Assembly: GCA_032622095.1 (NCBI GenBank)
Contig: CP136069.1
Coordinates: forward strand, 70,953,319-71,017,318
Direction: 5' to 3'
DNA length: 64,000 bases
From: Siphonodentalium dalli
Taxonomy: Eukaryota; Mollusca; Scaphopoda; Gadilida; Siphonodentaliidae
Shown: in pieces, positions 1 to 11,223 of the stretch
Layout of the letters: each line of letters opens with the position of its first letter
Position numbering within the stretch: position 1 is the stretch's first letter
The notes under the pieces: model-generated
What the model saw: only the letters and a program-made list of their open reading frames with translations
Told to the model about the DNA's origin: nothing
Database searches by the model: none
Translations under genes and position numbers: made by a program

Positions 1-245
1 ATCGCCTGAAAGTTTTATGACATGACGGTTTGTTTGAATGCCTCATAGTGGTGAACATCTACATGTATACCAAATTTCATTGAGATCCAAGCAGTTATTA
101 GCACTACTGTTCAAGTTATGCCCTGAACAGACATCAGACGGATGGACAGACAGGTGCAAAACAGTATACCCCCCTTTTTTTAAAAGGGGGTATGAATATC
201 GATAATTGATATAAGCATTTCCTGACATGTGTCTTCGACTCGATT
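1..245. repeat. Invertebrate-style interspersed repeat tail
   Basis: The stretch has the phrases typical of mollusc-type interspersed repeats: 'agttatgccctgaacag', a GGATGGACAGACAGG run, then a perfect hairpin at 166-193 (ATACCCCC paired with GGGGGTAT around a T/A loop). No coding frame here is convincing. The family assignment is by recognition of style only. Confidence 0.4.
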
Positions 246-447
246 TTATTATTTTATACCCTGACAATTATAGAAAACATATTTAGGAAGCTATAGATAT
301 AAACCCATCTTCAAATGCTGATCACAAACTGATATTAAATCAGTGTTTGTGATTCGGTATAACGCCTTTAGACTCTACTGTTCAGACTTTTCTGTTTACA
401 GCTACCGGTATAATCTTGTGTGCCAAATACAACTGCAGGGTGGAATA

Positions 448-525
448 TTGCGGATGAAGATGGATAATTCTAAAATCAAGTGGTAATAATAACTTGATTT
501 TAGAGTTAACCATTTTCATCCGCAA
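448..525. repeat. Short foldback (hairpin)
   Basis: An inverted repeat of about 34 bp per arm: the left arm runs TTGCGGATGAAGATGG and on through TAAAATCAAG, the right arm returns CTTGATTTTA and on to CATCCGCAA. The spacer is about 10 bp. There are few mismatches, so it could extrude as a hairpin or be a small MITE remnant. No coding role is visible. Confidence 0.6.
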
Positions 526-1155
526 TTCTGACCGAGACCACCTTTTTGACGACGTGTTTTTGGGCCACAAACAATAGAAATAATAAACTTTAAAAATTGA
601 TATCTGATCACTCGGAGTGTTGATGAGTAGGTTCCTCGACTCGAATCAATATTTTTTACCCCGAAGCCAAAGAAATAGTCATTTAGGAGCATCTGATCGG
701 ATTGAGTACCGTTAAACAATTATTTTTGTGTCTAGACTTGATTATAAAGCAAGTTTTCGCAATTGACATGCTTAAAATTGATATATGCATGGGGAAATGT
801 AACCATCGTTGTCTACATGCCCCGTGTGCGCAACATCTCAAATGAAAAATCCAGTCTCTTGTACTAGTATTTGTAATTAAACTATTTGTATAGCATTTGT
901 TATTTAAATTTAGAACAGAGCCATAATTTTGTTTAAATGTGCAGATCTACATGTATGATAATAAGGCTTAAGCATCGTGCAGGGTGGATTTTTCTCATAA
1001 AATTAATAAACATATAGGTACAATTATTTGGCACACAAGAGTAGGCACTTTGCTGGAGTCTGATGATGTTAGATGCTGATAGTCTAAAGGGTCAGTGTCT
1101 GGTTGTTCCCCTTGCAGAGGAGATATAAATGGTTACACGACATTTTGGATCGTCT
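526..1155. other. Non-coding stretch, nothing recognised
   Basis: AT-rich sequence with scattered stops in all frames. I see no repeat family, RNA gene or splice-bounded frame in it. Confidence 0.4.
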
Positions 1156-1405
1156 TAAGTCGTTTCGTACCATATTTTTTGTAGTTTCGCACCATATTTT
1201 TTGTAGTTTCGTACCTTATTGTTTGGTCGTTTCGCACCATGGTGGAAATCAATTCGTCTTTTGATACCAATGATACCATATCACTATACATGTACATGTA
1301 TGTCACACCATAGGGAAACAAATAAATGATTTTCTGCAAAGTACGAAATAAAAAAAAGTAACCAAAAAATATGGTATGAAACGACAATGGTATCGGATAG
1401 TGAAA
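1156..1405. repeat. 22-bp tandem repeat with an inverted partner
   Basis: Three to four copies of a 22-23 bp unit (TTTCGTACCATATTTTTTG and variants) lie at about 1160-1245. An inverted copy (ACCAAAAAATATGGTATGAAAC) lies at about 1360-1383, so the segment can fold back on itself. The minus-strand frame through it is a by-product of the repeat. Confidence 0.55.
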
Positions 1406-2168
1406 TAATGAAGAAGTCACTATAGTTGTATATCATTTATATGGTCACAATATATATAATGCAACGTGAAAGTTGATATGACATCTGTTCTGTTCGACTT
1501 CAGGTGTACTCAATTTCTACTCCGGCAATGTTCAGAATCCTATCCATTGATAATCCAACGACACTGGTATGAAGCGTCTAGAACTTAGAATCCATATTTA
1601 ATATAAATTATAAATCCTTCAGACTTTCAGTGTTACCGATCTCCATTCTCCAGAATCAACAACTGACTGTTCAAGGCGGTTCCACTCAATGGTTGTTTTT
1701 AAGAAGTCATCGTAATGAGTAATGTACAGTGCTAGTACGCAGTAATTGAACGATTCTCTGATGGTGCTGTTAGCACTTGTTGAACACCTCCTAAGTTCTC
1801 CACCAGATTTTGACAGACACTCCCTGCCACACTGAGGACAGTAACAGTACTAACACTCACACTGACAGTGAATAGGCCTACTGGTAGTCGAAAATCTACG
1901 GGATACTAAATATATAGTCAATTTTGGACCAGCCTACTGTAGTACTGATTACTGGTACTGGTACAGTGGTACTGGTAGTGATGCAGTCCTCAAATTTGGT
2001 TGCTTTATTTTCCTTGTCTTCTTCGAATTTTTTTTTTAGAGTTACCCGGTAGATGTAGATTATTCATTTGTAGAATAACAATCAATTATCATGACAATCG
2101 TCGTCAACAACGAATGACATTGATAATTTGATCGATTCAATGATTGTTGACACTGTGACTTGGTGAAT
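1406..2168. other. Non-coding stretch, low-complexity CAG/TGGTAC patch
   Basis: Mostly anonymous. At about 1835-1990 there is a low-complexity patch rich in CAGTAC, GGTACTGG and CACACTGACAG words with several small self-complementary pieces. Nothing coding is supported. Confidence 0.35.
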
Positions 2169-2363
2169 TTAAATTTTAAGTCTCGCTGTCCTTGCTATCT
2201 TCGTCGGCTGGTTCGTGTAAAATGGGCCAATATTCAAACGCAAGCCATCAAAGGCATCTTCAGTATCTGCCATAGATGAAGTATCCTCCGCAACACGTAA
2301 CTCGTCGTCATTTTCGTGATTAGAGTCACTTTCAGACGCGGAAATACTGTGTGCAGAAGCCAT
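2169..2363 (-). CDS. Candidate acidic N-terminal exon (frameshifted?)
   Basis: On the minus strand an ATG at 2363 opens a frame with a Ser/Asp/Glu-rich N-terminus (MASAHSISASESDSN, then ESDs and a DAFDGLRLNIGPF motif). In frame it ends at a stop near 2169. Shifting one base just after GPFYTN gives EPADEDSKDSET, a more natural acidic continuation, so a frameshift or nearby splice is possible. The style resembles the N-termini of a large invertebrate family of repeated genes with an acidic start and a 'PY.FEP' motif, but I cannot confirm the family. A CRE and an E-box sit 40-70 bp upstream. No splice donor is obvious. It could equally be a chance frame. Confidence 0.25.
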   Translation of the reverse strand: MASAHSISASESDSNHENDDELRVAEDTSSMADTEDAFDGLRLNIGPFYTNQPTKIARTARLKI

Positions 2364-2402
2364 TTTTCGTAAACAGTTCGTCTGCAGGGGCAATTCCCAC
2401 TT

Positions 2403-2432
2403 TGACGTCACGGGTTTTGCGGTCACGTGACT
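2403..2432 (-). promoter_or_regulatory. CRE and E-box upstream of the candidate acidic exon
   Basis: Two palindromic transcription-factor-type sites lie 18 bp apart, start to start: TGACGTCA (full CRE) at 2403-2410 and GTCACGTGAC (E-box core CACGTG) at about 2422-2431. They lie 40-70 bp upstream of the minus-strand ATG at 2363. Promoter function is inference from position. Confidence 0.3.
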
Positions 2433-3230
2433 CGAGCAAAATCAGCTAAGAAATAATAATCGATTTTTAAAAGTCGCTAAAAACACGTTTATCGATAAAA
2501 TTATATCTAATTTTTTATTGGATGTTATATTTGAACCTTATTCACACCAAACTAGCGATATAACATTGAAATGATAAACATTTAACAGTTCCCATTTAAC
2601 ATAACGCGAGCTATTCGTGACCAATGTCCTTCATCTACCAACCACGTCCTATTCGTGACCAATCATCTTCTGCAATCAACCTCGTCCTCGAGATAGCCGT
2701 TACATGGAATGGCATGGTTCACTCGACCAGCATAATGTCCGGGTACAGTCATTATCATAACTGCATGATGGCCCACGAAATAATAAATGAAGTACAGAAA
2801 ATGAAATGGCTTGGAACGAAGTCTCCAACGTAGTTAGTATCAGTGGTGATTTTTGTAAAATCCAATCGGATTATATCACATGTCAGCCTCGCGCAAAACT
2901 CTACCCAAGATTGTGAATCTATATATATATACGGGGATATATGTATAATGCTAGAGATTCTCCGTTGGGGAGGGGGCCCAACTTGGAATGTCCGTCTTCA
3001 CCACTCCCCTTGGAACTTGAAATTCCAAAATGTGTGAATCTTTATTTACCCCACTCCCTTGATAGGTTGACATTTTTCGCTTGGATATATTTTAAACTAC
3101 TTTAAATGCTATTCACCCAAGCCCCTTATTATGTTGACATTTTTCTAACTGGTAACACAAGTTTCCAACTGTTGGAAATATTTAGATACTTCAATCCATA
3201 TGGTCGAAATATTTACAACTGATAGAGTAA
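2433..3230. other. Non-coding stretch
   Basis: AT-rich, with a short ATATAT tract near 2922 and a C/G-rich patch near 2970-3015. Short open frames lack any recognisable motif or splice context. Confidence 0.35.
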
Positions 3231-3885
3231 TTCTCTGATAAGCATTTGTATCTATGTGACAAAAATCACGTCTCATTTTTTAAAAGACTTGCAAATGTAA
3301 ATTTGTAACCCTTTTGTAACAAGGATAGGTGAAATATTTTCATTTTTTTAGTTAGAGTTATTCTCTGATAATCATTGGTAACTTTGTGATAAAAAAGACG
3401 TCGGATTTTTGAAACGACTTCCAAATGTAACTTTGTAACCCTTTTTAAACAAGGATATGTGAAATATTTTCATTTTTCTATTTGAAGTTGTTATTCTCTG
3501 ATAATCATTGGTAACTTTGTGACAAAAAACACGTCGGATGTTTGAAACGACTTCCAAATGTAACTTTGTAACCCTTTTTAAACAAGGATGGGTGAAAGAT
3601 TTTCATTTTTCTAGTTGGAGTTATTCGCAGATGAGCATTTGTAACTATGTGACAAAAAAAACACGTCGGAGTTTTGAAACGACTTCAAAATGTAACGTTG
3701 TAACCCTTTTTTTACAAGGAGAAGTAAAATATTTTCATTTTTCTAGTTGGAGTTATTCTCTGATAATCATTGGTAACTTTGTGACAAAAAACACGTCGAA
3801 TTTTTAAACGACTTCCAAATGTAACTTTGTCACGCTTTTTAAACAAGGGTGGGTGAATGATTTTCATTTTTCTAGATGTCGCTTG
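3231..3885. repeat. Tandem array, about 131-bp unit, 5 copies
   Basis: The anchor word TTCTCTGATAATCATTGGTA recurs at 3231 (degenerate), 3361, 3494, 3624 (degenerate) and 3756, giving periods of 130, 133, 130 and 132. Each unit contains TGTGACAAAAAACACGTCG, AACGACTTCCAAATGTAAC and CAAGGATGGGTGAAA words. The outer copies are more diverged, as expected for a minisatellite homogenised from the centre. Open frames across it are repeat artefacts. Confidence 0.85.
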
Positions 3886-4492
3886 ATGAAATGCCACATT
3901 TGAGATAATGAAACTCAATAAATTAATATCCATATGCTCTGCTTTTCTCACAACCTTTTAAAAATGATAAATTGAACAAATTGTGAAGGAATTTCCTAAT
4001 ACGTTTGTGAAGAAAATTATAATTATGGCCCTATTAACTCTTGTCTAGCCAATTTCCGAAAATGCTATTTTTTGGCTTTTTGTAAATTTTTAAAGGGTTT
4101 TGTGTATATGCAGAAAAATGAACGTAAGATTATTGTGTAAAATTATTTGATTTTCTTCTTAAATCAGTTTCGTTTTTAGAAAATAGCATTTCAATGGTTA
4201 TACCAATGCATGTCACTGGATGTCACTCCAAATTTGAATCAGAAAAATGGGTTTATATAGGGGAAAGCATATCAACAAAACCTTCAAAATCATGCATCTT
4301 GAAGCATACAACTATATATTATCTGATTCTTCATACATTGTATTTATATTCATTGACAGAGCTATAATCGTTTGTTGTTGTAATTTGGCAGTGAAATGTC
4401 AAATAGACATTTAGGGATTGTCTTTTTTTATACAACATTGACATAACATTCTAAATACACGTCCAGTAACGTATAAAGCTTATTATCTTACA
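3886..4492. other. Non-coding stretch
   Basis: AT-rich DNA between the 131-bp array and repeat C. I see no gene or repeat that I can name. Confidence 0.35.
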
Positions 4493-5399
4493 ATTTAGCT
4501 ATATTTCCTCAAATACACGCGAAAACGCCTAGGCGGTTTCCGATCTTGTATCCTGTATGGCAACAAGGATATCGTGTATGGCAACAGCTAGTGCACGTGC
4601 GTTTCGGCAACTGGCTTTCAAAACAAAACGTGTAAATAATCAATTAAAAGTCATAAAATAATATAATCGTGTGCTACAAAAGTAAAAAATCAATACTTAT
4701 TTCAATAAAGTGGACAAAATGTGGAGACATGACCGAAAAAACTAAAAGATGTCATCCAAAAATGTGTTGGAATCCGAAAAGTTACGAACGTTACACATTG
4801 TTTACAGCGCGCACGAATACGGACTAATTTAACAAATTCTATTTCAGCGAAGTAGGGAATTCCCCGTAATTCAGTACGGTCTTGATCAAAAGCTACTGAA
4901 CGCATTTTTATTCGATAAAATACAGAAGGGAAAATCAAATTAATTTTATCTTATGTTAAGGATATAAAACAGAATACTTACGAAAAGTCCGTGATTTATT
5001 GCATTTCGTCTAAATGAATTTTAATGGGTGATTTTAGTGCGAGTCAAAACTCGGTTGTCGGAAAGTTCAAAATTCACCAAAACTCTGTATGGACAGTCAT
5101 CTCCGGCAATGCCTCTCGCCCACACTATCACTATCCAAGGAGATTGCACCATAAAGTAATACAATTATCCTGTTAAAAGTGACAATTATGTCGAACATTT
5201 GAAACGAAAATATCGTCGCCTCATCATTGAATCGGATTCCAGCCAAAGTTAAAATGAATAGTGACGTGAATTTCTCAGAATTTGACTTATCACAACGTCG
5301 CGTGCTGAGAATTGTGTACGTTGTGTGTTGCGCGTAATAAAATAGTTCCTGTTTTAAATTGAGTTTTATTGCATTTTTATGGGACGAATTGTAAGATAA
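4493..5399. mobile_element. Repeat C, copy 1 (TIR element)
   Basis: The segment is bounded by a perfect 13-bp inverted repeat, TTATCTTACAATT at 4493-4505 and AATTGTAAGATAA at 5387-5399. Its first 630 bp match 9233-10045 at high identity (shared words include CAACAAGGATATCGTGTATG and GGACAAAATGTGGAGACATG). No transposase frame is present, so it looks like a non-autonomous DNA transposon of about 0.9 kb. No clear target duplication was found. Confidence 0.6.
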
Positions 5400-5402
5400 A
5401 TT

Positions 5403-5561
5403 GGTTATCATCACCCTGTGTGTTTCCGAGATCAGTATTCAAGTCTCGCTGCCTTCTCTGGGCTGTCTATCGACTCGTCCTGCGGACTCGTCGATAGTCT
5501 GCCCAGAAAAGGCAGCTCGACTTGAATACGGATCTCAGAAACACACATGGTGGTGATAACC
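5403..5561. repeat. Long foldback, 159 bp
   Basis: The left arm GGTTATCATCACC-TGTGTGTTTC pairs with GAAACACACA-GGTGGTGATAACC at the right end, and pairing continues inward through AGTATTCAAGTC/GACTTGAATAC and CTATCGACTCGTC/GACTCGTCGATAG. It lies directly against the 3' inverted repeat of repeat C. It is likely a MITE of hairpin type. Confidence 0.75.
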
Positions 5562-6302
5562 TATATTTATTCGAAGTAACAGGAATATACACACTCTGGA
5601 AGAAAACAACATTCTGTATGAAATGGCTGTAATTTGGTGATAATTTGGCATACGGATATAAAATTATTGAGATACATTATCTCAAATATTGCATTTCATC
5701 ACACGAGTTCTGTGTCAGTGGCAAATTTGGCTAAGTCCATACACTGGAACAAACAATTGAGAATATAATCTTCTTCTTAATCATAGTGCACATATTAATC
5801 TTTCTTTTTAATCTAGTGAGGAAATACTAAAATACTGAAAAGCCCTTCAGTTTGCTCCAGTTTTTTTAAATAATTAACCATAACATACGTCATATGGCGA
5901 AATTTAGGCCCCGAAATCAGGTAAACTCGGATTTTTGAAGGCCCACAGCTCGAAGAATACTCAACAAATCTGGGAAAAGTTTTCACGTCTGGATTCAGGT
6001 TATTGAGGTCAACAAAATAGACATGATATGTGTAGGACTTGTGAATTCGATTGTTTTATATACATCAATGAAAATCCATAAATTGATGATTTGACCAATA
6101 AAGAGCGTTTCATGTAAATCTATTCCTGATATGGTTTATCTCAAATTTGCAAATTAATTGACATCTGGAAAATTGCTATTGAAATGTTCATATTCTAAAT
6201 TTATTAATGTTCGTGAATTTATCGAGCTATTTTGAGGGCAAAATTAAAGTTATGTCCTAAACTGATTTTTTTTTAAAGGAGTCGCGATACCTGAATACAA
6301 CC
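5562..6302. other. Non-coding stretch
   Basis: No coding frame or named repeat. One exact copy of the recurrent word CAATAAAGAGCGT lies at about 6096-6108, with CTATTCCTGATATGG 12 bases downstream. The latter phrase also occurs beside the motif in repeat B at 60546. Confidence 0.35.
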
Positions 6303-6473
6303 TACCGTAATGCCCTAAATAATAGACTCCTTAACCAAAGCAGAATTATGGGTATTTTTCAGGATTTAGTCGGAAATATGGCTTGTTGCCATTCATCGCA
6401 AATCTCTAAATCCTGAAAAATTACCCATAATTCTGCTGTGGTTAAGGAGTCGATTATTTAGGGCATTACTATA
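6303..6473. mobile_element. TA-flanked foldback MITE (family D), copy 1
   Basis: Nearly the whole unit is an inverted repeat. The left arm starts CGTAATGCCCTAAATAAT and continues through CTCCTTAACC and CAGAATTATGGGTA. The right arm returns TACCCATAATTCTG, GGTTAAGGAGTC and ATTATTTAGGGCATTAC. TA dinucleotides flank it, as expected for Tc1/mariner-type MITEs. Partial copies lie at about 10164 and 15402. Confidence 0.75.
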
Positions 6474-6513
6474 CACGTTCGGAGAACGTCCAAGAATAAT
6501 GCACTGAACTTAC

Positions 6514-6607
6514 CTGGGCTATGTGCTGATCCATCGTCCCCCGCTGTTGTGCCAAGTATGCACAAAATAACTGAGACAAAAATACGATAAAACAAAATTG
6601 CTTCCAT
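6514..6607 (-). CDS. Candidate first exon with signal peptide
   Basis: On the minus strand an ATG at 6607 opens MEAILFYRIFVSVILCILG, a charged start followed by a hydrophobic run and small residues (GTTAGDDG), which fits a cleaved signal peptide. The exon then meets CCCAG|GTAAGT, a consensus splice donor with the intron starting at 6513 (phase 1). This suggests the first coding exon of a secreted or membrane protein with later exons to the left. An ATG 11 codons upstream is in frame, but the 6607 start gives the better signal peptide. The mature protein and downstream exons are not recognised. A chance hydrophobic frame beside a chance donor cannot be excluded. Confidence 0.4.
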
Positions 6608-6812
6608 CTGTAGAACGACCCTCGCTCCTTGACGCACCACTTGACGACTAATGGTCGTACCTGGCTCTTCCAGGTTTAGCTATTATCATTCGTGCCTGCG
6701 TGGTGCCATGAAACACCGCCGTATTGACGATACACTTGCGCTGCGCAAACAGTATGTAAATCAATGACAAATGCGACAACATTTAATGTTGAAAACTCAA
6801 TAGTTTAGGAAT

Positions 6813-7013
6813 GTCCCCTTCTTGTGAATATGACATGGTGTGGCTCTGCATCGTGCCACGAATCCATACTCGGACTGGATGTCCCCTTCTTGTGAATATG
6901 ACATGGTGTTACTCTGCATCTTGCCACGAATCTATACTCTGACTGGATGTCCCCTTCTTGTGAATATGACATGGTCTGACTCTGCATCGTGCCATCAATC
7001 TATATTCTGATTA
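6813..7013. repeat. 68-bp tandem repeat, 3 copies
   Basis: GTCCCCTTCTTGTGAATATG starts at 6813, 6881 and 6949, exactly 68 bp apart. Each is followed by ACATGGTGTG/ACTCTGCATC and TGCCACGAATCTATACTC. The units are about 90% identical. Confidence 0.9.
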
Positions 7014-7136
7014 CGCCCGTAGTCACGTTTAAAAAAAACTTATGACGAGGAACTTTATATTGCAACAATAACACAGGTAATACATTTCAGTCATTTCTCA
7101 CTACACGAAGATCACAGATCGAGCTAAGGTGATTTA

Positions 7137-7239
7137 GGCGACTTTTGTGAGTCGATTTCGTTATAGAAATGACTATTATCCGGGATAAATTTTATCATTG
7201 AAAGTGATCAAAATCGAAATCGGCTCACAAAAGTCGCCT
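7137..7239. repeat. Foldback, about 24-bp arms
   Basis: GGCGACTTTTGTGAGTCGAT at the left pairs with ATCGGCTCACAAAAGTCGCC at the right across a 55-bp spacer. It is probably a small MITE. The GTGAGTCGA core resembles words in family I (37062, 56920, 62410), but I cannot show homology. Confidence 0.65.
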
Positions 7240-7723
7240 CAATCATGCAATCTCAATATCTGACCTTCGCCTACTATGAAATGCATCATTAAGAAACATA
7301 TATTAACTAGGAAACATTGTATGTGTTATTCTTTCAATGGTATAACTTTCCCCGCCAGGAGAACTGGTGGAGTATGCCATCGACGGGGGTAGCCCGAGTA
7401 GAGAATATTCATGACATGATCTAGCTAGGTGCGGTATAAATCCGGGCGGTCGATCAGATGGACCAGCCATAGTATTTTCAATAATGGACACCGTGTGTAC
7501 CCAAGGCGTCCGCTTAATCTCATCAATGATATATATCAGCTAACGCTGATGTGGATATGTTTACAAGTAGTTTAACCATTCCACATATCTCGATATATAT
7601 CTCATCCATGGCTGGAGCTTCCTGGATTTCCCTGGGTATCCTCGGCTGCGGGTAGAATGCATGCATGCAGTCAGTATTGGGGAATAGCTTAATAACCACT
7701 TTTATTAATTAGCTATACGTTAT

Positions 7724-7845
7724 CGGCCGCAATAAGTAGGACGCTGCCCGCGTCATAAGTAACAAAAAGTCGGCCAATAAGTAGAAAACGCGGCCAATAA
7801 GTAACAAAAAGTCGGCCAATAAGTAGAAAACGCGGCCAATAAGTC
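7724..7845. repeat. CGGCCAATAAGTA tandem repeat, 19/38-bp period
   Basis: CGGCCAATAAGTAGAAAACG and CGGCCAATAAGTAACAAAAA alternate about three times between 7750 and 7845 (period about 38, sub-period about 19). CCAAT words recur on the same strand. Confidence 0.8.
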
Positions 7846-8670
7846 AAGGTAACGTAAATGACGTCATACGTAATTAGCTCGATCGGAAAAGAATATTGGG
7901 TCGATGGAAGATAGGTTGCAGTTGAATTAGGGACAGTCACTGTTTTTGGGAGTAAATATACATGTACGTGGATGAACTACATATATCCGTATCAATATCA
8001 GTCCCAGTGGAAACTGACAGTACTGTGAAATCGCTGCAAGTTCTTCACAAAGTTCACAAGAATAAAAATTGCTGGAATAATTGTTAATTTAATAAAACAC
8101 ACAACGGTATATCTATGTTAAAGGCACGTGCGGCCTTAATTGTCGAAAATATTCATATTTGTTCCAAACACCCTAAACAGAAAAACATTAAAACGCATAC
8201 AGTTCCGTTCATATATACCATGACCATCGCGTACACATCATGTTCTCATAAAGACCTACTATATTTTACCCAAGCAAGAGCCTGATTGTGTTACAGAAGA
8301 CAGCACAATACTACTGGCTAATCACACACGAATGGCATAAACGCTCTCTATTAGTTCCATATCAGGTATTCACCAACAAAGAACGCTCTTTATGTTTACC
8401 ATCATAATATAAACAAACACCAGAAAAGTAACTTTGTATGCTTTTGTTTACATAACAATGGTCAAACATATGACCATAACATACTGTTTATGCGATATTT
8501 CTTATTTGTATACGGACAAAGTCTATCAACATTTTGATGTTCTTTCTGTTTGTGGCGGTTTTTGACGGGTGGAGATATTTTCACAGGATACCGACCGCCA
8601 AGGCCAACCGTGTCTTTAATATATTCATCCTGTCACACAATTATTCCATTGTTGCTAATTAATAAAATAC
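7846..8670. other. Non-coding stretch
   Basis: No named repeat. At 8331-8400 two divergent reverse copies of the AAAGAGCGT word flank CCATATCAGG, the same pairing seen in repeat B at 60549. This suggests a worn fragment of that family. Confidence 0.35.
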
Positions 8671-8807
8671 TTATTAATTGGTTGTTTCCACATTGACCGA
8701 GTTATGAGGCCTCGGTCTGTCGTATTAGCCTTCGGCCTGCGGCCTCAGGCCAATACGACAGACCTCGGCCTCATAACTCGGCCAATATGGAAACAACCAA
8801 TTAATAA
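8671..8807. repeat. Long hairpin, 137 bp
   Basis: TTATTAATTGGTTGTTTCC at 8671 pairs with GGAAACAACCAATTAATAA at 8789-8807. Pairing continues through CCGAGTTATGAGGCC / GGCCTCATAACTCGG and GTCTGTCGTATT / AATACGACAGAC, down to a GGCC-rich loop. The arms are almost perfect, implying recent formation or conversion. The 'CTCGGCC..CGGCC' loop style resembles the palindromes at 54.9-55.8 kb. Confidence 0.85.
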
Positions 8808-9232
8808 CATATAATAAGGGGGAGTACCACAGCTTGGTTACATATATGACGATTAATGTTTTCCTTTAAAGCCATTTAAACACAAGCAACACGCAGTTGT
8901 ATCCATTAGTATTCACATTTCAGTGTTATGAGTCACAGTGGGTGTACATCTAATCGAATTCGTGTCACTGGGCGCTCGAAAACACCGATTACCGACACAA
9001 TGCATATATATCAATGCCCCTACTGTTCGATAAAAGATCCACGAACACCACAGGTGTATATGTGCATACATACACAGACCTATATGAGTGTGATGATGGG
9101 TTTGCCGATATAACTCGAGGCGCATTAACTTTTCAAAATGCGGTGGTGCGAGTTATTCGTTTTTCGAAACCTATTTTACATTTAATTTAGATCCTATATG
9201 GACCGAGAATGTTCTAGAGGGATACAACTTAT

Positions 9233-10045
9233 TACCTTACAGTTAGGTATTTTCCTGAAATACAGGCGAAAACGCATATACGCGGGTTCTGATCTTGTCT
9301 CCTGAATGGCAACAAGGATATCGTGTATGGCAACAGCTGGTGCACGTGCGTTTCGACAATTGGCTTGCTTTCAAAACAAAACGTCTAAATAACCATTAAA
9401 AGTCGTAAAATAATATAATCGTGTGATACGAGCGTAAAATAATCAATACATATTTCAATAAAGTGGACAAAATGTGGAGACATGACCGAAAAAACTAAAA
9501 TATGCCACCCAAAAAAGTGTTGAAATCCGAAAAGTAACGAACGTTACATATTGTTTACAGCGCGCACGAATACGGACTATTTTGACAATTTCTATTTTAG
9601 CGAAGTAGGGAATTCCCCGTAATTCAGTACGGTCTTGATCAAAAGCTACGTACTATTTTTATTCGATAAAATACAGAAGGGAAAATGAAAAAAATGCTGT
9701 ATTATGTTAAGGATAGAAGACAGAATACTTGCGAAAAGTCCTTAATTTATTGCATTTCATCTAAATGAATTTTAATGGGTGATTCAGATGCTTTTAAACC
9801 GTTACTCCCAACACAATAGCACAGCTTTCGGGTCACAGACATATGGCCAGTGTTAATAATTATTATATTGCGTCAGTGGAAATGCAACAGAAAATATAGG
9901 AAATTCTAATTCAGCTCCAACTATAATTGTTGATATATATGACGTGACACTGAGAGTGCGAGTCAGATATCGATTGTTGAAGCGTCGTAAACTTCGAAAT
10001 TCATTAAAACTGTGAATGGACAGTCATCTCCTGCAATGCCTCTCG
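9233..10045. mobile_element. Repeat C, copy 2
   Basis: It matches 4493-5120 base for base over long stretches (for example GGCAACAAGGATATCGTGTA, CAGCGCGCACGAATACGGAC, TAGGGAATTCCCCGTAATTC). About 175 bp at 9787-9957 is present here but absent from copy 1, where GATTTTAGTGCGAGTC is continuous. So one copy carries an indel. The right terminus seen in copy 1 is not recognisable. Confidence 0.75.
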
Positions 10046-10163
10046 CCAACACTATTATCATCCACTATTACAATTATATCTTGTTCAAGATCATATTATT
10101 TTGTGTTGTTATATCATATCATCATGCAAATAGGTTCACATTGGACTTAGTATTCACATACAG

Positions 10164-10285
10164 TAATGCTCTAAATAATCCACTCCTTAACTACAGCAGA
10201 ATTATGGGTAACTTTTCAGGATTTAGTCGAAAATATAACTTGTTGCCATTCATCGGAAAGCTCTCGGCGTCCAATTTTGTTTCCG
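10164..10285. mobile_element. Family D MITE, copy 2 (left half)
   Basis: TA-CAGTAATGCTCTAAATAAT, CTCCTTAACTACAGCAG and GAATTATGGGTAACTTTTCA match the left arm of the copy at 6303. The match ends after CATTCATCGGAAAGCTCTC, so the right arm is missing. Confidence 0.7.
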
Positions 10286-10740
10286 TTTTCGACAGTTTTT
10301 TCCGACCATTTTTGGACACCTATCCCTTTTTAACACTAAAACAGAGATTAGCGGGGGGGGGGGATTCACTGTAAACAGCTGTATATGATTTTTTTTGCAT
10401 ACTATTTGTCATGGATGTTAACATTGGCATGTAAATAGGAACGAGTCATTTTGGGGTCATTCGGCCAAAAAAACATGGCTGCCAGCGGCCATCTTGGATT
10501 TCAAAATTTGCAACAAAATACAACACGATAACTGCCTGCAGTCAGTTTAGCAGTTAGAATTACATTATTTCTCTTATTCTAAGGTGTTTTAAGCTAAACT
10601 CATTGCAAAAACAGTCAAAAAACTTGCAGGAAAATGTTTTTGAGTTGCAGAAAAAATCGTTTGTTGGTCCCATCAACCACCCACCCGCCCGGCATACGTG
10701 CCCGGAAACAATTCACCCCCCCCCCCCCGGTTCACCCGGA
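10286..10740. other. Non-coding stretch with G and C homopolymers
   Basis: It contains a G tract at about 10352-10363 and a C tract at about 10716-10728, and the phrase ATGGCTGCCAGCGGCCATCTTGG. No gene is supported. Confidence 0.35.
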
Positions 10741-11223
10741 AATAAACTCATATTTGAACGTATAATCAAAAACACAAATAAGCCTATATCGTCATTATTT
10801 AAATCAGAATTACTATATGTGAACCTATATCTACCTGTAATACCGAAGCACAAAAAAATCCTTTTTACCTACAGCTGTCAGTCTATGGAATGATCTACCA
10901 CCGGATGCCAAAAAACAGAGAAACCATAACGGACTTCAAATCTTTTTTTAATCTCTGATCTCGTCGTGAGCCCCCGATACATGGATTTTGCTTACACAAG
11001 ACAAAGTCAAATTTTCCATTGTCGACTACGAATAGGGTGTAGCAACCTGAATTACGACTTATATCGCAATCATTTACAAAACAATCAATGTTGTATACTA
11101 GTATATGGCGAAGTTGAAACAGTATCACACTTACTGCACGATTGCCCAGTCTTTGAAGCCGAAAGAGACATATGTCTCAGCAACATTTATAATTTTGAAA
11201 CAAAAACACTCTTAGAAGGTTAA
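10741..11223 (+). pseudogene. Jockey/CR1-like LINE ORF2, C-terminal remnant
   Basis: Pieces of the C-terminal region of a LINE reverse-transcriptase protein appear in two frames. Around 10870 the sequence reads WNDLPPD then ITDFKSFFN, the same landmark as WNDMP...ISDFKTYL in the intact LINE at 41946-44126. Downstream at 10990-11223 it reads RQSQIFHCRLRIGCS, then YGEVETVSHLLHDCPVFEAE, the usual zinc-knuckle-like end (CxCGxxE..xH..xxCP), with the first Cys pair altered to ILVYG. At least one frameshift separates the two parts. The element is dead. The 3' UTR probably follows to about 11390. Confidence 0.65.

Noticed and set aside
7303-7491. Minus-strand 62-codon frame with PSDRPPGFIPHLA
   Set aside because: Looks protein-like, but no motif, donor or acceptor supports it.
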